Assembly (NCBI RefSeq): GCF_030272615.1
Contig: NC_081413.1
Location: 160,392,849-160,456,848 of the forward strand
DNA length: 64,000 bases
Reading direction: 5' to 3'
From: Cryptomeria japonica
Taxonomy: Eukaryota > Streptophyta > Pinopsida > Cupressales > Cupressaceae
Below, piece by piece: positions 46,961 to 57,644 of this stretch. The translations under genes and the position numbers were made by a program. The notes beneath the pieces were generated by a model. That model was given only the letters and a program-made list of their open reading frames with translations. It searched no databases and was not told the origin of the DNA. The first letter of the stretch is position 1. Each line of letters starts with the position of its first letter.

Positions 46961-47756
46961 TTTAAATCGTTCTATATTTCTCTGTGTAAAAGAAGCGCTG
47001 CGCTGCTCCTCCTGCATTCTTAAAATTCCATTATACCTCTGTCATAACGTCTCTGCACCTTAACAGAATAGAGGCTAAAGTATCGCACCCAACAGAATAG
47101 AGACTAGTCCGTGTGGTAGTTAAAAATTGTTATTATTTTTATTCTGTAGCAAATCAAATTCAACTCTAGCAGGTAACGCATTTAGAAGAGTACTGCATTT
47201 GGCAAATACATATACTCCTCTTCTTCTTCGGTTTTACATCTTTGGTGTATTCAAGTTTTAAAAAATCTTTTAAAGAAAAAATGCCTCTAAATTTTCACGT
47301 ATAAAGCAAGTGATTTCTTTTAATGAAGTAAAGTTTATTTTATAAAAAGTTTAGCTTTTAAAAATATTCTTTAAAAGTCTCTCATAGTCTTAAAATAAGT
47401 TTTATAAAGTTTTATTTTTTTTAGAGTTTTTTAAATATATATATTAAAATAAAGTTTTAATATAAATTGTTTTATTATTAATAAAGATTTAATTTATTTT
47501 TTATGTAAATTTTATTTAATTAAAATTTGAATTATTTATTTAAACTAATATTTCTTGATAAAAATTGTTATTTTTTATATATTAAAGTTTATAAAGTTAA
47601 ATCATTTTTTCAATGCTTTTAAAAAGTAAATCTTTGAAAATAACATTTCTTGATTAATTTTTAAAAAAAACAATTAAAATTTGGTTCAATTTTTTAATTA
47701 AGGAGGTTATTTTTTCCTCTTTTAATCAAAAGGGATAATTTTTTATTTTTTCTATC

Positions 47757-50700
47757 ATGTCTACATTAATTCCGGAAATTAAATTAAATAGTTCCAATTA
47801 TCATTCTTGGAAAACACATATCTCGTTTATTTTTTGTTTCAAACACCTTTTGGATGTTGCGACTGATAAAACCTTTGAACCTGCTACAACTGCTCCTCAA
47901 GCCGACCTAGATAGATGGAAGACTCAAAATGAGGACGCACTTGGTTTAATTGGTATTTCAATGGTTCCTGATTTGTATGTTTTAATTGGAAATTGTACAA
48001 AAGTGCATGAAGCTTGGGAAATTTTAAAAACAACTTATGATAGCTCAAATGAATCCCGAAAAATTCAACTTCAAGATCAACTTGAAGATCTAAGGTATAC
48101 GGATTTTAAAACTATGGATGAATTCTTATTAAAGTTTGATTCTGTTAATAGTCAATTAACTGGTTTAGGAGTTACTCTAGCTGATTTACGTTTAATTCAT
48201 CTTATTCTTAAAAAATGTCTTCCTCGTCAATTTCAACAATTTATTATGAATATTCATGCTCAACTTGCTATTCCTAGCTTAGCTACTCAATTAACATATG
48301 ATATTTTTCGTAATTTATTGCGTCAAGAGGAAGCTAAATTAATTCAATTTGGTACTCTTAAAAGTAGTGAACATGCTTTTATGTCTAAAAATCAAAATCA
48401 TAATAATAATTTTAGATCCAATAATAATAAACATAATCATAATCATAATAATAATCATAATAATAATCACAAATCTTCTAATTATCAATCTCATTCTAAA
48501 TCCTATCATAACAATTCTCATAATAATAATCATAATAATACGTACAATAATCAAAGGAATAATTCTCAAACAAGACCCCATTGCACATATTGTGGGAAAG
48601 ATGGACATATTACTAATAATTGTTTTAAGAAACAAAATGGTAAAAAGCCCATGAATCAAAATAATCAAAATAATCAACATAAACCTCATTATAAGAAAGG
48701 TAATAATAATGGTAATTCATCTTGTCATGCATTTACATGTACTTATAATGTTTCTCAACCACTTGAGTGGATTATTGATTCTGGTGCATCTCAACATGTT
48801 ACATCTCATAAAGAATGTTTTGAATCTTTGCATCCCGATACTTCTAATATTCCTGTTCAATTAGCTAATAATCATAGTTGTAAAGTTGAAGCTATTGGTG
48901 ATGTGAATGTTCCTAATGGGAAATTACATGATGTTCTTTATGTTCTTGAATTAAAATCAAATTTGATTTCAGTTCCTAAACTTTTTCAAGATTATAAGAT
49001 TAACTTTTATAGGGGCATATGTTATATCATTGATCCAAACACTAATCATGTTATTGCTACTGCTAAAATGGATAGTGATAACTTATTCAAGTTCTATGAA
49101 TTTGCTCCTCCAAAGTATTCTTTGCTTACTACTGTCGATTTTACTATATGGCATGAAAGACTTGGCCATCTCAATTCTGATTATATTTCATTGATGCAAA
49201 AAGCAAATATGGTTGATGGATTGCCTAGTATTGTTCCTTCTCAAATTGTTTGCAATGGTTGCATGAGTGGTAAGATGCATAGGGAACCCTTTCCTCATGG
49301 TCAATCTTGGAGGGCATACACTAAATTGCATCTAGTTCATAGTGATCTCTTGGGTCCAATGGAGAATCCCTCCATCCAAGGTTCAAGGTATGCACTTACC
49401 TTTGTTGATGATTTTTCAAGGAGAACATGGATATATTTCCTTCATAGTAAGGATCAAGTGCTTGATCTGTTTACTAAATTTCATATGTTTGTAGAAAGGC
49501 AATCTGGTTCTAAAATTAAGATTCTTTGTACTGACAATGGAAGAGAATATGTCAATAATGCATTTAATGCTTATTTGAAATCTTTTGGAATTAAACATGA
49601 GCTTACCATTCCTTATACACCACAACAAAATGGTGTGGCAGAACGAAAGCATAGGACAATTGTTGAAATGGCTAGATGTTTATTGCATGCTAAAAATATG
49701 GATTACAAGTTTTGGGCTGAAGCTATGGCTTGTGCAACTTATTTAATTAATAGAACACCTACCAAAGCCTTAAAGGATAAAACTCCTGAAGAAGCTTGGT
49801 CTGGTAGAAAGCCCAATTTGCAGAATTTAAGAATTTTTGGTTCCATAGCTTATGTTCACAAACCTAAGGAGAAACGAAAAAAATTAGATGCTAAATCTTC
49901 TCCTTTTATTTTTGTTGGTTATGATGAAAATACTAAAGGTTATAGAGTTTACAATCCTATTACTAACAAGGTAAAAGTTGCAAGAGATGTTTGTATTGCA
50001 GAAAAGGGCATTCATGATTGTTCTAAAGTGGAGGATGATGAACTTGGTCAAACCAAAGTTGTGCTTGTGGAGGACCAACCTCCTTCTCTTAACCCTACTC
50101 CTAATGCATCTCTTTCTATTCCTTCTAGTGATAGTGATGATGATAATAATAACTCTACTCCTCATGACTCTTCTTCTAGTGATGAATCCATTACTTCTAA
50201 AAGAAGACCTAAATGGTTTAAATCTTTAATTCAAGATAGTGATGAATATTTAGCTAGAATGGATAGACTTCAAGCTAGAAGAGTTAATTATTGTAATTAT
50301 GATTTAATGACTACTATTATGAATTCTAATGATCCTAAAACATTTGATCAAGCTAAAAATCAACCGCATTGGCAAAAAGCAATGAAGGAAGAATATGATA
50401 CTTTAACTTCTAACCAAACTTGGGATTTAGTTCCCTTGCCTCATGGTAAAAATCTTGTTTCTTGCAAGTGGCTTTATAAAACTAAATTGAATGCTAATAA
50501 TCAAGTTAGTAAATTTAAAGCTAGATTAGTTGCTAGAGGTTTTTCTCAAATTGAAGGCTTAGATTATACTAAAACTTTTGCTCCTGTTGCTAAAATGCCT
50601 ACAATTAAACTTGTGCTTGCTTTAGCTTCTAGAATGAATTGGCCTATTGACCAAATGGATGTTAAAAGTGCTTTTCTTAATGGTGATTTACATGAGGAAA

Positions 50701-51890
50701 TTTATATGTCTCAACCTCTTGGTTTTATTAAAGAAGGTAATGCACACTTAGTTTGTAAATTAAAGAAATCAATTTATGGATTAAAGCAATCTCCTAGGGA
50801 GTGGTATTCAAAGATTAATGAATTCTTTCTTTCTCAAGGCTTTATTAGAAGTAAAAATGATCCTAACTTGTATATTAAACATAGTGAAGATGATATTATA
50901 ATTATTATCTTGTATGTAGATGATTTGATTCTTACTTCAAGTTCCAATACTTTGATTTCTGATATTAAGTTTCAACTTAATCAAAAATTTCAAATGACTG
51001 ATTTAGGTCTTTTACATTATTTCTTAGGAATGCAAATTTGGCAAACCTCTAAAGGAATTTTCTTATCTCAAAGTAAATATGCTCAAGATCTCATAGATAA
51101 GTTTAAAATGAATGATGCTCATCATGTTTCAATTCCTATTGAATTAGGCACTAAGTTAATGCTTGATATGCAAACTCCTCTTGTTGATCCTACTTTGTAT
51201 AGACAATTAGTTGGAAGTTTAAATTATTTAACTCTTACTAGGCCAGATATTGCTTATAGTGTTGGTTTGGTTTCAAGATTCATGTCTAAACCTCAACAAA
51301 CACACTTTAAAGTTGCTAAAAGAATTTTAAGATATATTAAAGGAACTATTAATGTAGGTTTGTTTTATGATGCAAATTCTGATTTTACTTTAAAAGGTTT
51401 TCCTGATTCCGATCTAGGTGGAGATCTCAATGATGGGAAATCTACTTGTGGTTATTATTTTTTTGTTGGTTCAGGAACAATTTCTTGGAATAGTAAAAAG
51501 CAACAATCTACCTCTCTTGGATCCACTGAAGCCGAGTACAAAGGATGCACTAATGCTTCCAAAGAAGTCTTGTGGCTTAGAAGACTACTTGAAGATTTGG
51601 GTCTACCTCAACACGAACCAACTCAATTGTATTGTGACAACCAAAGTGCCATTGCCTTGGCTAAAAATCCAGTTTTCCATGCAAGGACAAAACACATTGC
51701 TCTCCAACACCACTTTATTAGAGAACAAATTGAAGACAAGCAAGTTTCACTCCTCTATTGCAAGGGGGAAGACCAAGTTGCAGATATTTTGACCAAGCCA
51801 CTTTGTAAAGAAAAGTTCCAATTTCATTGTAAAAATCTTGGATTACAACCCATTGAAGGGTTTGATGTAAGCTCCCCAAGTAAAGCTTAA
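47757..51890 (+). CDS. Z gag-pol polyprotein, 1377 residues, intact
   Basis: This single frame encodes every activity for copying and integrating Z. Gag occupies residues about 1-290 with UBN2-type sequence (IKLNSSNYHSWKTHI) and an Asn/His-rich run (about 215-270). The zinc knuckle CTYCGKDGHITNNC is near 276-289 and protease WIIDSGASQHVT near 340. GAG-pre-integrase (WHERLGHLNSDYISLM...CNGCMSGKMH) lies near 465-505. The integrase core has D, D, E in LVHSDLLGP, CTDNGREY and PQQNGVAERKHR (about 530-630). Reverse transcriptase, about 880-1120, includes KWLYKTKLN, QMDVKSAFLNG and LYVDDLIL. RNase H has DSD, TEAEY and CDNQSA, ending at VADILTKPL. The first ATG after the leader, followed directly by Gag sequence, fixes the start. 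Gag and Pol share one frame, as is common in copia elements. Confidence 0.97.
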   Translation: MSTLIPEIKLNSSNYHSWKTHISFIFCFKHLLDVATDKTFEPATTAPQADLDRWKTQNEDALGLIGISMVPDLYVLIGNCTKVHEAWEILKTTYDSSNESRKIQLQDQLEDLRYTDFKTMDEFLLKFDSVNSQLTGLGVTLADLRLIHLILKKCLPRQFQQFIMNIHAQLAIPSLATQLTYDIFRNLLRQEEAKLIQFGTLKSSEHAFMSKNQNHNNNFRSNNNKHNHNHNNNHNNNHKSSNYQSHSKSYHNNSHNNNHNNTYNNQRNNSQTRPHCTYCGKDGHITNNCFKKQNGKKPMNQNNQNNQHKPHYKKGNNNGNSSCHAFTCTYNVSQPLEWIIDSGASQHVTSHKECFESLHPDTSNIPVQLANNHSCKVEAIGDVNVPNGKLHDVLYVLELKSNLISVPKLFQDYKINFYRGICYIIDPNTNHVIATAKMDSDNLFKFYEFAPPKYSLLTTVDFTIWHERLGHLNSDYISLMQKANMVDGLPSIVPSQIVCNGCMSGKMHREPFPHGQSWRAYTKLHLVHSDLLGPMENPSIQGSRYALTFVDDFSRRTWIYFLHSKDQVLDLFTKFHMFVERQSGSKIKILCTDNGREYVNNAFNAYLKSFGIKHELTIPYTPQQNGVAERKHRTIVEMARCLLHAKNMDYKFWAEAMACATYLINRTPTKALKDKTPEEAWSGRKPNLQNLRIFGSIAYVHKPKEKRKKLDAKSSPFIFVGYDENTKGYRVYNPITNKVKVARDVCIAEKGIHDCSKVEDDELGQTKVVLVEDQPPSLNPTPNASLSIPSSDSDDDNNNSTPHDSSSSDESITSKRRPKWFKSLIQDSDEYLARMDRLQARRVNYCNYDLMTTIMNSNDPKTFDQAKNQPHWQKAMKEEYDTLTSNQTWDLVPLPHGKNLVSCKWLYKTKLNANNQVSKFKARLVARGFSQIEGLDYTKTFAPVAKMPTIKLVLALASRMNWPIDQMDVKSAFLNGDLHEEIYMSQPLGFIKEGNAHLVCKLKKSIYGLKQSPREWYSKINEFFLSQGFIRSKNDPNLYIKHSEDDIIIIILYVDDLILTSSSNTLISDIKFQLNQKFQMTDLGLLHYFLGMQIWQTSKGIFLSQSKYAQDLIDKFKMNDAHHVSIPIELGTKLMLDMQTPLVDPTLYRQLVGSLNYLTLTRPDIAYSVGLVSRFMSKPQQTHFKVAKRILRYIKGTINVGLFYDANSDFTLKGFPDSDLGGDLNDGKSTCGYYFFVGSGTISWNSKKQQSTSLGSTEAEYKGCTNASKEVLWLRRLLEDLGLPQHEPTQLYCDNQSAIALAKNPVFHARTKHIALQHHFIREQIEDKQVSLLYCKGEDQVADILTKPLCKEKFQFHCKNLGLQPIEGFDVSSPSKA

Positions 51891-51897
51891 GGCGGGG
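51887..51897 (+). promoter_or_regulatory. Z polypurine tract
   Basis: AGCTTAAGGCGGGG overlaps the gag-pol stop codon (TAA 51888-51890) and directly precedes the 3' LTR start at 51898. Confidence 0.7.
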
Positions 51898-52413
51898 TGT
51901 TAGAATATTTAATCTTTACTTAGCTTAGGTTTATTTGTATTTAGTTTAGGATATTCCTTTGGAATTCCTACATGTAATTTGTCCTCTAGTACATGTGTGA
52001 GGACAAGTCATTTCTTTTATTTTCCTTTATTAAGGAATATTAGATTTCCTCCATAAGAGGATGTGGACACATGGCACACACATTTTATGAATGGTGGCAT
52101 TCATAGATTTGGGAGTTACTTTGTAACTCCTCTCCTCATCTCTATTTAAGAGATGTCTCCTCTCTCATTTCTTTTTAATGACAATATTGTAAAGAGCTTC
52201 TTGCTCTCTCTCTCTCTCTCATTTTAGGCATTGCCTCATTCATAATATCACAAGGGGTTTTTCTTTGCATTTCCCCTTTCAAAAGTTCTTGTGCCTCCTT
52301 CTTCACATTTGGGTGATGCTCTTAGGTTTTTTCTTTTCTCTTGGTAACATTTACTTCATCAATAAACTTTCTTGGATTTTATTTTTCTTTCCTTGCTCTT
52401 GTATTTCCTTTCA
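51898..52413 (+). repeat. Z 3' LTR (516 bp)
   Basis: It is identical to the 5' LTR except for four single-base differences and a CT run two bases shorter. Confidence 0.95.
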
Positions 52414-52418
52414 CAAAT
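52414..52418 (+). repeat. Z target-site duplication, right copy (CAAAT)
   Basis: It matches 45158-45162; E2 ORF1 sequence resumes directly after it. Confidence 0.95.
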
Positions 52419-53333
52419 CAACTAGGTTATGCACATCATGAAGCAATTCTGAAAAATAATGAGAATCAAGCATTGAAATTTGAAGTATCAAGGTTGACCG
52501 ATGAACTTGAAATAGAGAAGAAATCCAAAAAAACACTGAAGAAGAGTTATGAAGAATCAAAGATATTGGATGAGCAACTGAATACAAGAAGACCCAACAA
52601 AGATGTAGGACTCAGTTACAAAGGAAAAGACTCTACTAAGAAGGGAATTCATACTACTGAGAGAGGAGAATCATCAAAGCAAGCTGGAAATATGAATAAC
52701 ATCAAAAGAAAGAAGCCTATTTGCAACTACTGTGGAGATCAAGGTCACACTGCCAACATATGTCAAATCAGTAAAGGTAAGCAACCGAATGTCACTAAGT
52801 CCACTGGTTATTGTAAAAATTGCAATAAATATGGTCACACATCTAATCAATGTAGGACAAAGTCTATTAACAATTATCAGAAGGCAAAATTCAAAGTGCT
52901 TTGTAAAAACTACAATAGATATGGACATAGTACCGAGAAGTGTTGGTTTAAGCAAAAGAACTATATATGGTATGCACACTGAGCAAATGCTAGAGGTTAC
53001 CGAACTCACACAGATCCTTACTGACAGTATTCTACAGTACCATGGGATTACAATACAAGGATATGGTGTGAATGTTGTGGAAGATATGGACATATTAGTG
53101 CTAACTATTTTATAAGGTTTGGGATGTACAACCGAAGATCATGGAGAAATCCCAGTATGGCATGTTTTCATTGTCACAAAGTGGGACACTTAGCTGGAGA
53201 TTGCAGAGATCAACCTAGAAAAGACACTGAGGAAATAAAAGAAAAATTAAAGATGATTTGGAAAAAGAAGGAAATTGTGTCAAATGAAGAAAGCACCTTA
53301 CCTACCGAGTTAGGTGCTCCTATTCCAACTTAA
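52419..53333 (+). pseudogene. E2 ORF1, C-terminal multi-zinc-knuckle part
   Basis: It continues the helix after Z (HHEAILKNNENQALKFEVSR), then a Lys/Ser-rich linker. Five knuckle-like modules follow: CNYCGDQGHTANIC (about 52724-52765), CKNCNKYGHTSNQC, CKNYNRYGHSTEKC (second Cys lost), CECCGRYGHISANY in a shifted frame (about 53070-53110; last Cys lost) and CFHCHKVGHLAGDC (about 53164-53205). A TGA at 52980-52982 and a frame change interrupt it. The likely role is nucleic-acid binding, as a gag-like protein. Stop near 53331. Confidence 0.75.
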
Positions 53334-53885
53334 TCGGTAAAGGTATGAAGGGACTGCATTCTCTGAAGGTTAAAATATTAACAATTCCTATTCTATTATG
53401 TATTAAATTCAAAATCTACGTAGTTAAGATGTAATAGTAAGTTTGAAATTCTATCAAAGTCTTTTGAAGCACTTTATAGGAAACTTGTCAAGTCGGTGAA
53501 TACAAGAAGTCTGTCAAGTCGATAAATGAAGGAAGTTTGGTTACTCAGTTAAAATGGAAAAAGGAGAGTAAATTGGTTAAAGGTGAACCGAGTGCATTTA
53601 ATGTTTTTGACCTAACCTGCACGGAGCCCGATAAGGTATTTTGTGTACTTAAAAGCATTTTCGTGGTCATTTACACTTACCAAGTTTTCGAGAAAGCAGA
53701 GCAAGCGATTCAAAGGTGATCAAACCTCCTACAAAGCAAATTCAAGGTATTTACATCTCAACACATTGTTAAGCTGGTTTGCCGAGCATGTCTAGTTGCC
53801 ATTATTTGTTAAGTATAAAGCGTCTATCGTTTGAAATCCTGAAACCCTAAGGACTCTTTGTTAGTTTTTTATCTGAAATCTTCAA
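53334..53885 (+). other. E2 spacer between ORF1 and ORF2
   Basis: No supported gene. A 60-codon open frame at 53537-53719 has no motif and no counterpart recognised in E1. Confidence 0.4.
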
Positions 53886-56800
53886 ATGGTCCCCAAGATC
53901 CAAGATCCCATAGTTGTCAAGAATGTAGAGAAGCCCTCACTGAAATACTCTTTGACTCCCAAAGTCGCTTCTGAATCGGATGACAAAACTGCCTTTTCAC
54001 TCATCCGGACAGAGTGTTACTAGTTGAAGATGTGAGATTCTTCACCAAATGTCATGTTGAAGAACTTAGTCATGTTGAAATCAGAGACACCTATGATGAG
54101 CTATGTACCGATGGTATATTGAACAACAAGTATGAGCACATCAAAGTCAAGGGATTAACTAAAGCCCTAACCTATCCTCGTGTGTTCAAACCCAAGTGGG
54201 TCAAGTTTGTTCTAAGCAGATTGCACGATGATTTCATGTGGCTAGAAGAAAAATCATTTAATATTACCAAGGAAATCATTCATCTGATTACTGGTTACCC
54301 TATCTATGATCATGCCCGAGCCCAGAAGATGATATCATAGAAGGAATTGATTAGTTTAACCAGAGTGGAATCTGATTGCAGAGGATTGAAACTGAATAAT
54401 GTCACTGATGAAGAACTAAAATTTGCCATTAGAGTAATGGGTTACTATTTCTTCCAATCGGCAAGGGAAAACAGTGTTCCCTATGCAGCAGTAGACTTGG
54501 CTTACAAAATTGTGAAAAAGGGAATGAAAATTGACCTATGCGAGGTATTGCTGAAGAACCTATTCAAAAATTTGAACACCATCAGGAAGTTGAAGAAGAA
54601 CAACTCGGCTAATACTCTAAAGTTTGGATCACTACTGGTATGCATGTTTTTCTACTTTGAAAAATTCTTTCCATCAGTCGGTAAAGTTGTTTGGGAGCTA
54701 CACCGACCAATCACCCATCAGATTAATGACTTCATTAAGAAGTTAGGAGATAATTTCAATGATATCATGGATGATTACTTTAGTAAATTTTAAGAGAAAA
54801 TGCATAACAGATATAGGATACCACCCCAACTAGTAGAAAAATACCAAAATGATATATGTTTTGAATTGACACCGATTACTGTTATGTGAATTTTGTGGAA
54901 CCGAGGACTCAATCTTTGTCACCAATGGGTTACGAGATTGATTTTGACATCACAAAATAGAAAATTGATGCATTTCTTACATTGCTCAAACATGCTACTG
55001 AGCTAAGGTATGGTACCTATGAGGAAGTAAAGGAAAAGGTAAAGATGAATATTGTAGTACCCAAAGCTACAAGAAAGGCAACAAAGATGATTAAGGCATT
55101 GTCTGAGAAATTCGGAGAAGACTCTTCCTCTACACCTATCAAAGGCACTATTGCCATTACCAAAGAGGAATCTGAAGCCCAAGAGGCAGCTATAACATTG
55201 AGCACTGAATTGCCTAAGGGTAAAGTGTTAAAGAGAAAGAAACAGGACACATCAAAAGTCTCACCGACTCCACCTCTAGTAAAGCGACCTAACACTAGAG
55301 CATCTGCAGCCTCACCAAGTAAGAAGACAAAGAGTGTTACTGCTCCCAAGGTAACAAAGACATACAAGAAATCTACTCGGAGACTCATTTTGGCAAAAGA
55401 GTCTAGTGATATTGAATCAGAGGATGCAAGCAAATTCCAGATTGTCAAGAGCAAGAAGGTAAATGTACATAGTGTTGAAAAATTTTGTGCTAATCTGAAA
55501 GAATATGGAGGATTTGGAGGATTTAGATATGTTAAGTATGAAACCAAGAACAATGATGAAAAGAGACAAATTGAAGAAGTTGTCATCTGCACACTTCTAA
55601 AGTTCCGGTTAGCTCCACTGGAACTAGCTAAGTCACTTCCAAGTGAGCTATGTCTGCATATTGATAATAGGTGGAAGTATGCAATGGACTTAGAGAAACA
55701 AATCAGAGAAAGAAGTCTAGTCCATCTCTTTCCTGATATGTCAGTAGCTGAAATAAAGGAACATCTGACAACCTATAATTCAAAGTTTCTTGTCAAACAG
55801 AGAGCCTTAAAATTGATGAATGGGCTATATATTGACGTAGAAAATGAGACAAAAGCAAAGTGGCAGGAAATCTTTAAAATCAAGGATGCCAGTGAGCAAG
55901 CTATAGTTGAAATCATTGATGTCACCGAGCAAGGTCCTGATGCTACCGAACAAGACCCTGCTAACACCATTCAAATAGAAACAGGAAATGATAGAAGGCA
56001 CTGCATATGCAAAACTTGTATCTAGTGAATCCGTCTTGGAACAAGTTCAGCCTTATCCACCGGTCAAGCAACTTGTCTCAACCGAAACTCCTCAGGATAT
56101 AGATCAAGGCAATGAAGGTCACAAATCTACAATAGGAGAAGGTACTACTCAAGAACAGACATCTTAAGCACCTTCTGGCACTGAGAATGTTGCAACTGAG
56201 ACACCAAGTACCGAGACACCAAAGGACTCTATAGAGGCTAAAGGAACCAATCATAGTGTTTCCTCTACTGAGCAACCTACCAAGGGTAATCAAGCCTCAC
56301 AAGCAATTGTCTTAGTTCCATCGGTAAAAGGTAAAGAAAAGAAAGTGAAGAAGCATATTTTTAAAGTTGATTTGTCAAAACCAATAGCGTTGCCCAATGT
56401 TGACATAGAAAAATTAAATGGGCAAGCACTCATTGATTTCGGTGAACTGTGCAAGGAAAAGGCCGAACAAGAGAAGAAAATGGCCATTCAAAAGAAAAAT
56501 AAAGTACTTCAAAAGGTAAAAGCACTCCTAATAGATATGCTACCTGAAGCTACAGTATCAACAGATGTAGCCATCCACATTCAACTAGATTAACTCCTAA
56601 CAAAGATAGAGACATCTGGAGTAGATGCATTGGAGTATTTGAGCAAGCTGAAAGACAAAGAGCTCACTGCCAAAATGATAGAAGAGGTACAAAAAGCTAT
56701 AGCTATTGGCAAAGTTAAACTTGTCAAATTTATTGCTGAGTTGACTCCTCAACTCAAGCACATTCATTATTTATTTCAGAAACTCTACACATTTTCTTTA

Positions 56801-57057
56801 TTCATTAAAGACATTAAGAATAAAATAGAGGCAATTGAGAAAGAGATCACCAATCTCTCAAATAAGTTGACCACCGAGCTAAATTCAATTCATAATTTTT
56901 ATACAAAACTTCAACAACTCATGGCTCAACAATTGGACTTAAGAAATGAAGAACACAAGATCAGGATGGACATAATGACACTTCAGACATTATTCCTTCC
57001 ACATCTTTCATCAGTCCAAGAACAGATCAACCGAGCCACATACCTATCTACTACTTA
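53886..57057 (+). pseudogene. E2 ORF2: large unidentified protein, nearly complete
   Basis: It begins at ATG 53886 (VPKIQDPIVVKNVEKPSL). A frameshift precedes 54014, where VLLVEDVRFFTKCHVEEL begins the block shared with E1. Open pieces are 54014-54340, 54347-54793, 54982-56025, 56345-56593 and 56630-57058. The N-terminal block is globular (HDDFMWLEEKSFNITKEIIH, then VMGYYFFQSARENSVPYAAV). A central basic Ser/Thr/Lys-rich segment (about 55140-55400) includes KVLKRKKQDTS and SKKTKSVTAPK, resembling a nuclear-localisation or DNA-binding tail. The C-terminal part is helical (IKNKIEAIEKEITNLSNKLT). I recognise no catalytic motif or family. It occupies the place of pol. Confidence 0.6.
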
Positions 57058-57631
57058 AGAGGGAAGCACTCTAGATGGCTTAATATCACTATTGGCGGAT
57101 ATTCAAGCACATAATTCTTTAATGGATAGTGTAAAGGATGCACTCTCTATCGCTCTCACCGATGCCTGGACCAAGTACAAATCTATTTTTGACCAGTTAC
57201 CGCCCCCGGATGGAAATTAAGTTTTTGATGTTTGTCAAAAAGGGGGAGTGATACCATATATTTGGGGAGTATAGTATACAGTCTTGGGGGAGTGATAAAA
57301 TATATTTGGGGAGTGTTACAGTTTTGATACATTATTGAGAGAATGATATAGTATTCAAAGTATAGTATACAGGGGGAGTATACCGAGAAGAGTAAGCAGA
57401 GTATCCAAGAGCAGTGAACTGAGTAGTATATAGAACAGTAAGCAAAGCACAAGAACAGATCACCAAGCAAGCAAAATCAGAGTTATGTATAGTATATCGA
57501 CAAGGGGAGTATATCTGATATATTATTTTATTGACTATTGTATATACTGTCAGTATAGTCATTTTGCAAAGTATATAGATTTTTGAGTTATAACTTTGAA
57601 AGTAGTTTTTGTCAAACATCTCAACTAATGT
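57058..57631 (+). other. E2 3' untranslated region with GTATAC-rich repeats
   Basis: Non-coding. Repeated phrases such as GGGGAGTATA, AGTATAGTATACAG and GGGGGAGTGATA, including several purine-rich runs like the polypurine tract, occur about 57240-57520. Confidence 0.5.
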
Positions 57632-57643
57632 CAAAAGGGGAGA
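57632..57643 (+). promoter_or_regulatory. E2 polypurine tract
   Basis: CAAAAGGGGAGA followed by T and the LTR start TGTTACAAC. It has the same form as in E1 and Y (GGGGGAGATTGTTGG). Confidence 0.8.
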
Positions 57644-57644
57644 T

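Larger units (their letters stand above)
45696..47756 (+). other. Z 5' leader (about 2.1 kb, non-gag)
   Basis: It is unusually long for a copia element. It contains five quasi-palindromic boxes (45911-46142), a GC-richer block with a possible captured host exon (about 46525-46960), and a very AT-rich run (47260-47756) before the gag ATG. No transposon protein is encoded here. Confidence 0.7.
45163..52413 (+). mobile_element. Z: complete, apparently intact Ty1/copia element (7251 bp)
   Basis: It has two near-identical LTRs (518 and 516 bp), 5-bp CAAAT duplications, a canonical primer site directly after the 5' LTR, a 2.1-kb leader, one uninterrupted gag-pol frame of 1377 codons and a purine-rich tract before the 3' LTR. 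By eye, the LTRs differ at four single bases plus a 2-base change in a CT run. It lies inside E2 ORF1, making it the youngest dated insertion of the nest. All domains needed for autonomous transposition are visible. Confidence 0.95.

Noticed and set aside
48339-48689. Ile/Met-rich frames on both strands inside Z gag
   Set aside because: Shadows of the AAT/CAT repeat that encodes the Asn/His-rich run of Gag.
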